DNA of 46,294 nt, from contig NZ_JAQGLG010000050.1 of the NCBI RefSeq assembly GCF_028292965.1, positions 1 to 46,294 on the forward strand, given 5' to 3'. Below are positions 27,081-36,171 of the stretch, one piece after another. Position 1 is the first letter of the stretch, and every line of letters starts with the position of its first letter. The DNA comes from Sphingomonas bacterium (GTDB taxonomy: Bacteria > Pseudomonadota > Alphaproteobacteria > Sphingomonadales > Sphingomonadaceae). The notes under the pieces are model-generated. The model saw only the letters and a list, made by a program, of their open reading frames with translations. It had not been told where the DNA came from and made no database searches. Made by a program: the position numbers and the translations under genes.

Positions 27081-27793
27081 CAGTCGATCGCGATCGGGTG
27101 GTTGGCGGTAACCTTGAAGTCGGCGAGGTCGATGATGCGATAGGAGAGCTTGCGTTGCTGGCGGACGATCACCGCGACGTGGCCGATATCGGGCATCGAG
27201 ATCGAATCCACGCCTTCGACGCCCTGCAATACCATCGCCTGTTTGCCCGTTGCGATCACGCCGAGCATGACATCCTTCAGCCCGCTGGCATCGGGGCGAT
27301 CGAGCAGCAAATAATAGCAGCACGACGGCATCTTGCCGGGCTTGCCTGGGCCCATGGTGCCGATCACGTCGTCCAGATCGTCATGGTTCGCATCATTCGG
27401 CAGCAACCGGAAGTCATCGATCCTGCGGCCATTGTCGGGAAGGAGGCGCCGGCTTTGTCCGCTGCCCGTGTCGAGCATGAGGATGTTGCGAAGATCGTCA
27501 TTGCGGCCACGCAGCGACCCGTCGGCATACGCATCGCCACCCGCCTCGGTGGCGCGCACCTCGATGGTGATCAGGTTGGTGTGCGGCACCTTGCCGATAT
27601 TGCCGATCGTGAACACCTGCTTCGTGGCCGCCGCCTGCACGGTGGCAGGTTCATGATGCCCGAAACTGACGGTCGAAAGGATCACGGCGATCGTGATCAC
27701 CGCGAGGCAGCCGAGAATGCCGACGACGGCGAGCAACCTTATGGTCCATTTCGCGAACTGGCTGTTGGCTGCGCCCGATGCCTCAGCGGACAT
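27080..27793 (-). CDS. Membrane-anchored protein of unknown function
   Basis: A 237-residue protein with one N-terminal transmembrane helix at about residues 18-43 (IRLLAVVGILGCLAVITIAV) after a short cytoplasmic stretch. The rest is soluble, probably periplasmic, with FTIGNIGKVPHTNLITIEVR, RRIDDFRLLPNDANHDDLDD and SCCYYLLLDRPDASG. The motif MLDTGSGQSRRLLPDNGR recalls strand-turn repeats of beta-propeller-like sensors. No known family was recognised with certainty. It overlaps the SDR gene by 11 bp and prmA by 4 bp and is therefore in their operon. Confidence 0.78.
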   Translation of the reverse strand: MSAEASGAANSQFAKWTIRLLAVVGILGCLAVITIAVILSTVSFGHHEPATVQAAATKQVFTIGNIGKVPHTNLITIEVRATEAGGDAYADGSLRGRNDDLRNILMLDTGSGQSRRLLPDNGRRIDDFRLLPNDANHDDLDDVIGTMGPGKPGKMPSCCYYLLLDRPDASGLKDVMLGVIATGKQAMVLQGVEGVDSISMPDIGHVAVIVRQQRKLSYRIIDLADFKVTANHPIAID

Positions 27794-28478
27794 AGCTGGC
27801 GCCGTTCACGTCGATCACCGAACCGGTCATCGACGCCGGCGCCTCCAACGCCAGGAACCGCGCCACGTCGGCAACCTCGCTAGGCTCGGCGACGCGGCCG
27901 AGCGGGATGTCGGCGAGCAGCTTCTCGCCGCCTCGACTGGAAAGATATTCGGCAGCCATGCCGGTCATGGTGAAGCCGGGGCAGATCGCGAAGGCGAGGA
28001 TGCTCTGGGCGGCATAACCCCGCGCGATGGTCTTGGTCATTGCCACCATGCCTGCCTTGGATGCGGCATAGTGCCAGTGCGCCGGGCTGTCGCCGCGATA
28101 GGCGGCGCGGCTGGCGACATTGACGATCCGCCCGCCCACGCCGCGCTGCTGCCAGTGCAGCACGGCAAGCCGGCACAGTTCGGCCGAGGCGGTCAGGTTG
28201 ACGCGCATCGTGCGCTCCCAATCCGCGACCCACGCATATGCGTCCCGGTCGAGCGGATTGTCCTCGAAGATGCCGGCATTGTTGATCAGCACGTCGATCG
28301 TGCCGAGCCGCTCGAGCGCAGCATTCCACAGAGCCTGTGGCCCGGCCGGATCCGCGAAGTCGGCGGGAATGCCGGAGCGCGTGCCGTGCCCGATCAGGCT
28401 GACGCCCGGTCGATCGAGGGTCTGAGCGATCGCGGCGCCGATGCCGCGTGAAGAACCGGTGAGGAGGATATTGGTCAT
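27783..28478 (-). CDS. SDR family oxidoreductase
   Basis: A classical short-chain dehydrogenase of about 231 residues. The cofactor loop is ILLTGSSRGIGAAIAQ, followed by VLINNAGIFEDNP and the active site IVNVASRAAYRGDSPAHWHY with catalytic YAASK (Ser/Tyr/Lys triad visible). The C-terminus MTGSVIDVNGASYVR is typical. The basic and small residues after the Gly-rich loop and RSG near strand 2 suggest NADP(H). The ATG at 28478 puts strand 1 at the N-terminus; the ATG at 28490 adds MARG. Substrate unknown. It is first in an operon with the membrane protein and prmA. Confidence 0.88.
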   Translation of the reverse strand: MTNILLTGSSRGIGAAIAQTLDRPGVSLIGHGTRSGIPADFADPAGPQALWNAALERLGTIDVLINNAGIFEDNPLDRDAYAWVADWERTMRVNLTASAELCRLAVLHWQQRGVGGRIVNVASRAAYRGDSPAHWHYAASKAGMVAMTKTIARGYAAQSILAFAICPGFTMTGMAAEYLSSRGGEKLLADIPLGRVAEPSEVADVARFLALEAPASMTGSVIDVNGASYVR

Positions 28479-28534
28479 GCCGCGGGCCATAGCCTGGCGA
28501 ACTGTGATTGGGCTAGCGCCGTATCAAATCGTGC

Positions 28535-28634
28535 TCCCCGGCGAAGGCCGGGGCCCAGTTGGGGAACGACGGTTGATGAACGGCGGCGCTTTTTACTACC
28601 GCTTACCCAACTGGGCCCCGGCCTTCGCCGGGGA
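28535..28634. repeat. Dispersed inverted repeat (CCCCGGCGAAGGCCGGGG family), copy 2
   Basis: Perfect 29-bp inverted arms at 28535-28563 and 28606-28634 flank a 42-bp spacer. The arms are the same sequence as copy 1 at 11686-11790, extended by a few bases. It lies upstream of the SDR operon and downstream of the chemotaxis receptor genes. Confidence 0.92.
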
Positions 28635-28655
28635 ACGGCTAGGTCAGGAACCAGA

Positions 28656-30026
28656 TCACGCCGCCACGCTCGTCGAGAAACCGTCCGCCGCGCTCTTCAG
28701 CCCGACCAGTTGGTCGTCGACCTCGGCAAAGTCGCGCGTCAGGGCGTCGATCTCACGCGCGACACCTTCGGTATCCTCACGGATCGCGGCGATGGTGTTG
28801 GACATCGAGTCGGCGGCAAGCGCCGTCTCGTCGACCGCTGCGGTAATCGCGGTTACCGTCTGCGCCTGCGCTTCCATTGCGAAGCGGATGCGGTTGGCGC
28901 TTTCCTGCACCTCGGCGACAGTGGCCTTGATGCTGGCATTGGTATCGACGGTCGATCGCGTCGCCGACTGGATCGCGGCGATCTTGGCGGCGATATCGTC
29001 GGTGGCGCGCGCGGTCTGGTTGGCGAGGCTCTTCACTTCCTGCGCCACCACGGCAAAGCCACGTCCGGCATCGCCGGCGCGGGCGGCCTCGATCGTGGCA
29101 TTGAGGGCGAGAAGGTTGGTTTGTCCGGCGATGTCGCGGATCAGGCCGAGGATCGATTCGATCGACTTGGCGTGATCGCTCAGCGCCTCGGACATGCCGA
29201 CGGCATGCCCGGCCTGGCTCGACGCGCGCGTGGCGATATCGGCGGTGGCCTCGACCTCGGTACGGGCATCCTCGATCGCGCGGATCAGCCCGGCGGCGGT
29301 CTGCGCCGCTTCGCGCATCGCCACGGCGGATTGTTCAGCGGCGGCGGCGACTTCGCTGGTCTTGCCCAGCATGCCGCGCGCCGAAGCCGATGCCCCTTGC
29401 GCCGAAATGCGGATGCGGTTGCCGAACGCGGCGGTGCCGTCGATCGAGCGGCCGATGCTCTCACTGAACTGTGCCGAGCGCTCGCGTCGCTCCTCGCGGG
29501 TCCGTTCGGCATCGCGCGCGCCAAGATAGGTCGACATGATATCGGCTTCGACCAGGGCGAGCCGCTGGATCACGTCGGTAAGACGCCGCAATCGTGCCTC
29601 GTCCCCGGCGACCTTGTCGGCGACCAGTTCGATCGTCGCGCTGTGCGCATAACATAGCGAGGCGAGCAGGGCCGGCATCGGAATGCCCGAGTCGCTCGAT
29701 TCGGCGGCGTGGCGTGTCGCCTTGATCATCCATGCGTCGCCAAACGGCCGGCGATATTTTTCGAGCATGTACACGCCGCTCTTCTCGGATCGTCTTGCCC
29801 GCATCTCGGCGTTGAAATGGGGAAGAATGTGCGCGGTGACCGGCAGCGAAAGATAATGCTGCCAGAAGGCGCCGCCGATCGCGTCTTCGGATCCGGCGAT
29901 CAGGTCGGCGATCTCGGCCGCACCCGGGCCGATCGCCTTGTCCCAGTCATAGTCGCCGACTCGCTGCGCGGCGGAGCGCGCACTGTCGCTCCAGCTACCG
30001 GCCTGAATCTCAGCTTTTCCGGCCAT
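28656..30026 (-). CDS. Soluble globin-coupled methyl-accepting chemotaxis protein
   Basis: A 456-residue cytoplasmic receptor without transmembrane helices. Residues about 25-170 form a protoglobin-like sensor ([20 protein letters not shown], then [20 protein letters not shown]), with H106 the candidate proximal haem ligand. A coiled coil leads into the signalling domain, with the conserved hairpin [20 protein letters not shown] at about 298-317 and [15 protein letters not shown]. It should signal to CheA in response to O2 or another gas ligand. No C-terminal CheR-binding pentapeptide is seen. The start is 15 bp after the stop of the neighbouring paralogue, so both are co-transcribed. Confidence 0.88.
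   Translation of the reverse strand: MAGKAEIQAGSWSDSARSAAQRVGDYDWDKAIGPGAAEIADLIAGSEDAIGGAFWQHYLSLPVTAHILPHFNAEMRARRSEKSGVYMLEKYRRPFGDAWMIKATRHAAESSDSGIPMPALLASLCYAHSATIELVADKVAGDEARLRRLTDVIQRLALVEADIMSTYLGARDAERTREERRERSAQFSESIGRSIDGTAAFGNRIRISAQGASASARGMLGKTSEVAAAAEQSAVAMREAAQTAAGLIRAIEDARTEVEATADIATRASSQAGHAVGMSEALSDHAKSIESILGLIRDIAGQTNLLALNATIEAARAGDAGRGFAVVAQEVKSLANQTARATDDIAAKIAAIQSATRSTVDTNASIKATVAEVQESANRIRFAMEAQAQTVTAITAAVDETALAADSMSNTIAAIREDTEGVAREIDALTRDFAEVDDQLVGLKSAADGFSTSVAA
28760..29380. repeat. Near-identical signalling-domain DNA, copy A
   Basis: This stretch of the first chemotaxis receptor gene is nearly identical, over runs of more than 100 bp, to 30143-30765 in the adjacent receptor gene, in direct orientation. 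The sensor halves differ strongly, indicating duplication with later homogenisation of the signalling half. Confidence 0.85.
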
Positions 30027-30041
30027 GCCGGTGCTCTCCCG

Positions 30042-31400
30042 CTATGCTGCGACCTTCGCAACGAAGTCGCCTGCGCTGCTCTTAAGCGAAGCAAGCCTAC
30101 CATCTAGTAAATCGAATCCCTGGCCGACGCGTTCGATTTCGCTGGCGACGCCTTCGGTGTCCTCGCGGATCGCGGCGATGGTGTTGGACATCGAGTCGGC
30201 GGCCAGCGCCGTCTCGTCCACCGCCGCGGTGATCGCGGTGACGGTCTGCGCCTGGGCCTCCATCGCGAAACGGATGCGGTTGGCGCTTTCCTGGACCTCG
30301 GCGACGGTGGCCTTGATGCTGGCATTGGTATCGACGGTCGATCGCGTCGCCGACTGGATCGCGGCGATCTTGGCGGCGATATCGTCGGTGGCGCGCGCGG
30401 TCTGGTTGGCGAGGCTCTTCACCTCCTGCGCGACCACGGCAAAACCACGTCCGGCATCGCCGGCACGCGCCGCCTCGATCGTGGCGTTGAGGGCGAGCAG
30501 GTTGGTCTGCCCGGCAATATCGCGGATCAGGCCGAGGATCGATTCGATCGACTTGGCATGGTCGCTGAGCGTTTCGGACATGCCGACCGCCTGGCTCGCC
30601 TGGCCTGACGCGCGGGTGGCGATCTCGGCGGCCGCCTCGACCTAGGTACGGGCATCCTCGATCTCGCGGAACAGCCCCGCGGCGGTCTGTGCCGCTTCGC
30701 GCATCGCCACGGCGGATTGCTCGGCGGCGGCGGCGACTTCGCTGGTCTTGCTCAGCATGCCGCGCGCCGAACCCGACGTGCGCACCGCCTGGTCGCGTAG
30801 TGCGCGACCCTCGGTGCTGGCATTCTCGACCATCGTCGCGATGCCTTCGCGGAAATCGACCGCCAGCGCGTCGCGCCCGGCCTGGGCCGAGTGCATGCGA
30901 TATTCGTTGTAGATCGCGACGGTGATGTCGCCTTCCAGCGCCGATAGCCGCATCAGCGTGTCGATCAGCACGGGCAGGCGCGGGTCACCGGCCGGCACGC
31001 AACGCATCATCACGTCGAGCGCGGCGCGGTCGCTGGCGTTGATCATCGACAACAGCGCCATCGGCGTGACGTCGGCGACATAGGCGGCGGCGACCGAGCG
31101 TTCGATCGATTCGATCCATGCTCGCCCACGCGTATCGAGGAAACGATTCTTCAGGAACGTGCAGCCGACTTCGATCATCTTTGCGGTTTCATGCACCGCC
31201 CAGGCCTTGCCATCGTCGAAGCAGCGCAACCATTGCTGCCAATAGGCCTCTGAAATAGCATGTATTTCCGGCTCTATGACAGTCCATGCCTCCTGGCTCG
31301 CCTTGCCGAGCGATCCGTCGAAATCGAACACGCGCAACCGGGCGCCGAGATCGACATTGGCGGCAATCGTGCCGGGGGCGGGCAAGTCGTTGGGGGTCAA
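30042..31400 (-). pseudogene. Globin-like chemotaxis receptor interrupted by an in-frame TAG
   Basis: A paralogue of the adjacent receptor, 452 codons in one frame from the ATG at 31400 (MTPNDLPAPGTIAANVDLGA). The N-terminal 170 residues look like a degenerate protoglobin domain; the position of the H106 candidate ligand in the neighbour is Ser102 here (WIESIERSVAAAYVADVTPM), so haem binding is doubtful. After FREIEDART the codon at 30644-30642 is TAG where the paralogue has GAG (Glu), a single G-to-T change. The frame then continues ([12 protein letters not shown]) through the intact signalling hairpin to 30042. Without readthrough the product is a sensor domain lacking the CheA-interaction tip. 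Confidence 0.82.
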
Positions 31401-31553
31401 GGCGAAAACTCCAATCGGGTGCGACGGGCCGGCTGCTGACGGTCCCGTGTCTTTGGCTACCCTGATTTGGTTAAGGCTCCGTTAGGGAGATGCTCAAGCC
31501 CTTGCATCGTCGCGCTTGCGGCGTAAGGAGGGCGCCACCCGATCCCGAGAGGA

Positions 31554-31970
31554 ATGCGCGCCTTGGCCACGGACCGTCCCGCCCGACCTATTTCGCCCCA
31601 TTTGACCCATGTACGTTGGCCGATCGGCATGATGGTGTCGATCATCCACCGCATCACCGGAGATGGCATGGCGCTGGTCGGCACGCTGTTGCTGGTCTGG
31701 TGGCTCGCCGCGCTCGCTTCCGGCCCGGCAAGTTACGAGACCTTTCAGTGGCTGTTCGGCACGTGGATCCATGGCGTGCTCGGTTACATCATCGGCGTCG
31801 GGCTGACCTTCTCGTTGTTCCAGCACATCGCCAGCGGCATTCGCCATCTCGTGATGGATACCGGCGCCGGCTATGAGTTGAAGACCAACCGCACCATGGC
31901 CTGGATGACACTGGTCGGCTCGAGCACGGCAACGATCCTGTTTTGGGCCTATCTCCTGGGGGGCAAATAA
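31554..31970 (+). CDS. sdhC: Succinate dehydrogenase cytochrome b556 subunit
   Basis: A 138-residue membrane anchor of complex II. The N-terminus carries RPISPHLTHVRWP and SIIHRITGDGMALVGTLLLV, three helices follow, and FQHIASGIRHLVMDTGAGYE carries the haem b His and the family signature. It anchors SdhAB and contributes to the quinone site. The ATG at 31554 directly abuts GAGAGGA, so a TTG at 31563 (giving MATDRPARPISP) is a serious alternative with better spacing. Followed by sdhD after 1 bp. The 150 bp upstream hold the promoter; no operator is obvious. Confidence 0.94.
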   Translation: MRALATDRPARPISPHLTHVRWPIGMMVSIIHRITGDGMALVGTLLLVWWLAALASGPASYETFQWLFGTWIHGVLGYIIGVGLTFSLFQHIASGIRHLVMDTGAGYELKTNRTMAWMTLVGSSTATILFWAYLLGGK

Positions 31971-31971
31971 G

Positions 31972-32358
31972 ATGCGCGGCGGAACCGAGCTCGGCCGGGT
32001 GCGTGGCCTGGGCAGCGCCAGGGAAGGCGCGCATCACTGGTGGAACCACCGTGTCACCGCGGGCAGCAATCTCGTCCTGATGCTGTGGTTCATCGTCGCC
32101 ATCGCACGGCTGCCGGCCTATGATTACGCTACGGTCCATGCCTGGATGACGTCGGCCTGGGTCGCCGTCCCGATGGCGCTGCTCATCGTCAGTGTGTTCA
32201 CCCACTTCCGCCTCGGGCTGCAGATCGTGATCGAGGATTACCAGCATGGCGAGGCGCGCATCGTCAGCCTGTTGCTGCTCAACTTCTTCACCGTCGCGAC
32301 CGCCGCGATCGCGATCTTCTCGATCCTCAAGATCGCCTTTTCGGGGACACCCGCATAA
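31972..32358 (+). CDS. sdhD: Succinate dehydrogenase hydrophobic anchor subunit
   Basis: A 128-residue protein with three transmembrane helices: [38 protein letters not shown] and [20 protein letters not shown]. The N-terminal [20 protein letters not shown] and the [14 protein letters not shown] segment are typical of alphaproteobacterial SdhD, the latter with a His and Asp/Tyr near the haem and quinone site. It starts 1 bp after sdhC, and its stop overlaps the sdhA start (TAATG). Confidence 0.93.
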   Translation: MRGGTELGRVRGLGSAREGAHHWWNHRVTAGSNLVLMLWFIVAIARLPAYDYATVHAWMTSAWVAVPMALLIVSVFTHFRLGLQIVIEDYQHGEARIVSLLLLNFFTVATAAIAIFSILKIAFSGTPA

Positions 32359-34160
32359 TGACCGCCGCGTACAAGATCATCGATCACACTTATGACGCTG
32401 TCGTCGTCGGCGCCGGCGGATCGGGCCTGCGCGCGACCATGGGCATTGCCGAGAGCGGTCTGAAGACCGCGTGCATCACCAAGGTCTTCCCGACGCGCAG
32501 CCACACCGTCGCGGCGCAGGGCGGCATCGCCGCCAGCCTCGGCAATATGGGTCCGGACCACTGGACCTGGCATATGTACGACACCGTCAAGGGCTCGGAC
32601 TGGCTCGGCGACCAGGACGCGATCGAATATATGGTGCGTGAGGCACCGGCCGCGGTCTACGAACTGGAACATGCCGGCGTGCCGTTCAGCCGCACCAACG
32701 AGGGCAAGATCTACCAGCGCCCGTTCGGCGGTATGATGCAGAATATGGGCGAGGGCCCGCCCGCGCAGCGCACCTGCGCCGCGGCCGATCGCACCGGCCA
32801 TGCCATGCTCCATACGCTCTACCAACAGAGCCTGAAGTACGACGCCGATTTCTATATCGAATATTTCGCGCTCGACCTGATCATGGAGAATGGTCAGTGC
32901 CGCGGCGTCATCGCCTTGTGCATGGAAGACGGCTCAATCCACCGCTTCCGCAGCCATGCCGTGGTGCTGGCAACGGGCGGCTATGGCCGGACCTATTTCT
33001 CCGCGACCTCGGCCCATACCTGCACCGGCGACGGCGGGGGCATGGTGCTGCGCGCTGGCCTGCCGCTGCAGGACATGGAGTGCGTCCAGTTCCACCCGAC
33101 CGGCATCTACGGCGCCGGCGTGCTGATCACCGAGGGCGCGCGGGGCGAGGGCGGTTACCTGACCAACTCCGAGGGCGAGCGCTTCATGGAGCGCTATGCG
33201 CCGTCGGCCAAGGATCTGGCCTCGCGCGACGTCGTGTCACGCTCGATGGCGATGGAAATGCGCGAGGGCCGCGGCGTCGGCAAGGAGAAGGATCACATCT
33301 TCCTCCATCTCGACCATATTGACCCCAAGGTGCTGCACGAGCGGCTGCCGGGCATCACAGAGACCGGCAAGATCTTCGCCGGTGTCGACCTGACGCGCCA
33401 GCCGCTGCCCGTCACCCCCACGGTCCACTATAATATGGGCGGCATCCCGACCAATTATCATGGCGAAGTCGTGCAGAAGGTCGGCGACGATGCCGACACC
33501 GTCGTCCCCGGCCTGTTCGCGGTCGGCGAGGCGGCGTGCGTCTCGGTGCACGGCGCCAACCGGCTCGGCTCGAACTCGCTGATCGATCTCGTGGTGTTCG
33601 GCCGCGCCACCGGCCTGCGCCTCAAGGAGACGCTCAAGCCGGGCACGCCGCACAATGCACTGCCTGCGGGTTCGGAGGAACTGGCACTCGGCCGGCTCGA
33701 CCATTTCCGCAACGCCAAGGGCGTTTCGACCACCGCCGAGATCCGTCTCGAAATGCAGCGTACCATGCAGAAGCATTGCGCCGTGTTCCGCGATAATGCC
33801 CTGCTCGGCGAAGGCCAGACCAAGATTGCCGCGACTTACCAGCGCATGGCCGATGTCAGCGTGCAGGACCGCAGCCTGATCTGGAACACCGACCTGGTCG
33901 AGACGCTGGAGCTCGACAACCTCATCGCCCAAGCCGTGGTGACGATGGAGTCGGCCGCCAACCGCAAGGAATCGCGCGGCGCGCACGTCAACGAGGACCA
34001 CCCCGACCGCGACGACAAGAACTGGATGAAGCACAGCACGGCGAAGTTCACCGGCTGGGGCGGCGTCGGCGGCAAGGTCGATCTCGGCACACGCCCGGTG
34101 CACGATTATACGCTCACCGACGAGGCGGAATATATCAAGCCGAAGAAGCGAGTTTACTGA
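32358..34160 (+). CDS. sdhA: Succinate dehydrogenase flavoprotein subunit
   Basis: A 600-residue flavoprotein that oxidises succinate to fumarate. The FAD dinucleotide fold is [20 protein letters not shown]. The covalent-FAD histidine lies in [19 protein letters not shown]. Substrate-site motifs include [20 protein letters not shown] and [20 protein letters not shown]. The C-terminal helical domain ends [13 protein letters not shown], as usual. The length is standard. It overlaps sdhD by one base. Unlike the usual sdhCDAB order, sdhB does not follow; it is found 5.7 kb downstream. Confidence 0.97.
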   Translation: MTAAYKIIDHTYDAVVVGAGGSGLRATMGIAESGLKTACITKVFPTRSHTVAAQGGIAASLGNMGPDHWTWHMYDTVKGSDWLGDQDAIEYMVREAPAAVYELEHAGVPFSRTNEGKIYQRPFGGMMQNMGEGPPAQRTCAAADRTGHAMLHTLYQQSLKYDADFYIEYFALDLIMENGQCRGVIALCMEDGSIHRFRSHAVVLATGGYGRTYFSATSAHTCTGDGGGMVLRAGLPLQDMECVQFHPTGIYGAGVLITEGARGEGGYLTNSEGERFMERYAPSAKDLASRDVVSRSMAMEMREGRGVGKEKDHIFLHLDHIDPKVLHERLPGITETGKIFAGVDLTRQPLPVTPTVHYNMGGIPTNYHGEVVQKVGDDADTVVPGLFAVGEAACVSVHGANRLGSNSLIDLVVFGRATGLRLKETLKPGTPHNALPAGSEELALGRLDHFRNAKGVSTTAEIRLEMQRTMQKHCAVFRDNALLGEGQTKIAATYQRMADVSVQDRSLIWNTDLVETLELDNLIAQAVVTMESAANRKESRGAHVNEDHPDRDDKNWMKHSTAKFTGWGGVGGKVDLGTRPVHDYTLTDEAEYIKPKKRVY

Positions 34161-34203
34161 TCGGACGGAGTCGCGCACCGCGCGTCGCCCCACCGGCTGA
34201 GCG

Positions 34204-34524
34204 CTACTCCGCGAACATTTCGGCAAGCACTCCCAGCACGGCGCGCAAGGTCCCCGCGTCCACCCGGCCCAGCCGCTTGACCAGTCGTGTCTTGTCGATT
34301 GTCCGCATCTGATCCGGCAGGATCAGGCCGTCCTTGCCCTTGAACCGCACCGCCACGCGAAATGACGCGGAGCGGCTGCCGGTGGTCATCGGCGCGACGA
34401 TCGCGGTGCGCAACGGCGCGTTCATTTCATCGGGTGACACCACCAGGCAAGGTCGTGTCTTCTGGATTTCACTGCCGGCCGTCGGGTCGAGCGCCGCCAG
34501 CCAGACCTCGCCGCGCTTCACCAT
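34204..34524 (-). CDS. mazF: MazF/PemK-type mRNA interferase toxin
   Basis: A 106-residue protein of the CcdB/PemK fold: VKRGEVWLAALDPTAGSEIQ, then KTRPCLVVSPDEMN and the C-terminal VKRLGRVDAGTLRAVLGVLA. Members cut single-stranded mRNA ribosome-independently and are neutralised by the upstream antitoxin. The GEVW and KTRPCLVVS motifs and a Thr in APMTTGSRS match catalytic and binding positions. It overlaps the antitoxin gene by 7 bp, the usual toxin-antitoxin arrangement. It lies immediately after sdhA in opposite orientation (43 bp between stops). Confidence 0.92.
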   Translation of the reverse strand: MVKRGEVWLAALDPTAGSEIQKTRPCLVVSPDEMNAPLRTAIVAPMTTGSRSASFRVAVRFKGKDGLILPDQMRTIDKTRLVKRLGRVDAGTLRAVLGVLAEMFAE

Positions 34525-34772
34525 GTCAGCTCGTTATCGTCCTCATTGCCGAAACCCTGCCAGGCCTCGGTCTCGTTAGGCTCCTCCGCTACGACGCTTG
34601 CTGCGGCCGCCCATCCGTCGCGTCGCCGATCGGAAACCGGTGTGGCAATCAGCTTGCCGTCCTGAACGGTCAAATCCATCGTCGTCCCGATGGAAACGCC
34701 GATCTCGCCAAGGATCGACCGCGGGACGATCATGCCGGTGGAGTTGCCCATTTTGCGCAGCAGGGTTTGCAT
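34518..34772 (-). CDS. mazE: MazE-type antitoxin (AbrB-like)
   Basis: An 84-residue protein with an N-terminal AbrB/SpoVT swapped-hairpin DNA-binding domain (LLRKMGNSTGMIVPRSILGE, then IGTTMDLTVQDGKLIATPV) and an acidic disordered C-terminus (EEPNETEAWQGFGNEDDNEL) that would mask the toxin. It is encoded upstream of mazF, with a 7-bp overlap. A short inverted repeat 26 bp upstream of its start could be the autoregulatory operator. Low-GC flanking sequence is consistent with a horizontally acquired unit. Confidence 0.9.
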   Translation of the reverse strand: MQTLLRKMGNSTGMIVPRSILGEIGVSIGTTMDLTVQDGKLIATPVSDRRRDGWAAAASVVAEEPNETEAWQGFGNEDDNELTW

Positions 34773-34797
34773 AATCCCAATTTAGCGTCTGCGATAA

Positions 34798-34816
34798 GTT
34801 ATTACAATGTTATAAC
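34798..34816. promoter_or_regulatory. Candidate MazE operator
   Basis: An inverted repeat GTTAT-N9-ATAAC lies in an AT-rich stretch just upstream of mazE (start at 34772). AbrB-type antitoxins commonly repress their own promoter at such sites. The rest of the gap up to 34973 is about 200 bp without a gene; it also holds a 10-bp inverted pair, TGACAAAATT (34859-34868) and AATTTTGTCA (34932-34941). Confidence 0.4.
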
Positions 34817-34973
34817 ATCGACGGCGTCGCCTGGCGTGTTTCGGGTGCGCGAGACCCCTGACAAAATTATCCGACAACTGCCGCCCTCGGCAAAGGCTGC
34901 CTCCTCGGTGAACCAGGAAGAGGTGGCACTGAATTTTGTCACACCGGCCCTGATGGCATGCTAGCCCCCATTG

Positions 34974-36134
34974 GTGACCCTTCGTGTCCTGATCATCGGC
35001 GGCTATGGCAATTTCGGCGGCTATATCGCGCGGACGCTGGCGACCGATCCGAATATTGTTGTGCTGATCGCGGGTCGCTCTTCAGAGAAGGCGCGGGCGG
35101 CGGCGGCCAGCCTCGCGGCGGCCAACCCGGCCGAGGGATACGCGCTCGATATCGCAGGCGACCTCCCCAACGCCTTCGCGGCCATCCGCCCCGACCTCGT
35201 CATCCACACCTCGGGGCCGTTTCAGGGTCAGGACCATCGCGTCGCCCGCACGGCCATCGCGGCGGGCGTGCATTATATCGACATGGCGGACTCGCGCGAT
35301 TTCGTCGCGACGATTGGCGCACTCGATGATGCCGCTCGGGCGGCAGGCGTGACGGTGGTCGCCGGGGCCAGTTCGGTCCCCTGCCTCACCGCCGCATTCA
35401 TCGATCGCTATCGCCCGGCCTTCGCCCGCCTCGACAGCGCGGTCTATGGCATCACCACCGCGCAGCAGACCAACACCGGCCTCGGCACCGCCGCTGCGGT
35501 GCTCAGCTATGTCGGCAAACCCTTCACCCGTTGGTCGAAGGGTGCCCGTCGGCAGACCCATGGCTGGCAGGGGCTTCACGCTGTGCGTTACCCCGAAATC
35601 GCCATGCGGCTGTTCGGTGATTGCGACGTGCCAGACCTCGCGCTGTTTCCGGCTCGCTATCCGGAATTGCGGGAACTGCGCTTCGTCGCCGGGCATGAGG
35701 TCAAGCTGCTGCACCTCGGCACCTGGCTGCTGAGCTGGTTCGTCCGCCTCGGCCTGATCGACTCACTTGCCCGCTATGCGCCGGGCCTGCTTAAGGCATC
35801 GTCGCTGTTCGACCCGCTCGGTTCCGGCCGCAGCGGGCTGCACATGATCCTCTCCGGCACCGGGAATGACGGCAGACCGATGACCGTGCGCATCTTCATG
35901 GTTGCGCGTCAGGCGCATGGCCCCAATATCCCGTGCGTGCCGTCGATCATCCTCGCCCGCCGCATCGCCGCCGGCGAACGCATCGCGCCCGGCGCGCGGC
36001 CCTGCCTCGATCTGATCGATCTCAATGCGTTGCTCGGCGCGCTCGACGACCTCGATATCACCACCGTCGCGCGCGGCCCCGGCATCAACGATCGCTGGCC
36101 GGCAGGCGGTGATCGGCTTTCGTCCGGCAATTGA
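34974..36134 (+). CDS. Saccharopine dehydrogenase-like NAD(P)-binding protein
   Basis: A 386-residue protein starting at GTG 34974 (a TTG at 34971 is the alternative). The Rossmann motif VLIIGGYGNFGGYIARTLA is at the N-terminus, followed by DLVIHTSGPFQGQDHRVART and HYIDMADSRDFVATIGALDD, the pattern of the Sacchrp_dh_NADP family. The C-terminal half has a hydrophobic stretch (LHLGTWLLSWFVRLGLID) and FMVARQAHGPNIPCVPSIIL. Family members range from lysine metabolism to trans-acting enoyl reductases for lipids; no substrate can be assigned. No strong ribosome-binding site is visible. It is followed after 37 bp by the C13 peptidase gene. Confidence 0.82.
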   Translation: MTLRVLIIGGYGNFGGYIARTLATDPNIVVLIAGRSSEKARAAAASLAAANPAEGYALDIAGDLPNAFAAIRPDLVIHTSGPFQGQDHRVARTAIAAGVHYIDMADSRDFVATIGALDDAARAAGVTVVAGASSVPCLTAAFIDRYRPAFARLDSAVYGITTAQQTNTGLGTAAAVLSYVGKPFTRWSKGARRQTHGWQGLHAVRYPEIAMRLFGDCDVPDLALFPARYPELRELRFVAGHEVKLLHLGTWLLSWFVRLGLIDSLARYAPGLLKASSLFDPLGSGRSGLHMILSGTGNDGRPMTVRIFMVARQAHGPNIPCVPSIILARRIAAGERIAPGARPCLDLIDLNALLGALDDLDITTVARGPGINDRWPAGGDRLSSGN

Positions 36135-36171
36135 CAGTGTCCCGGCCGTCCCACCACAACGAAGCAGGGGT

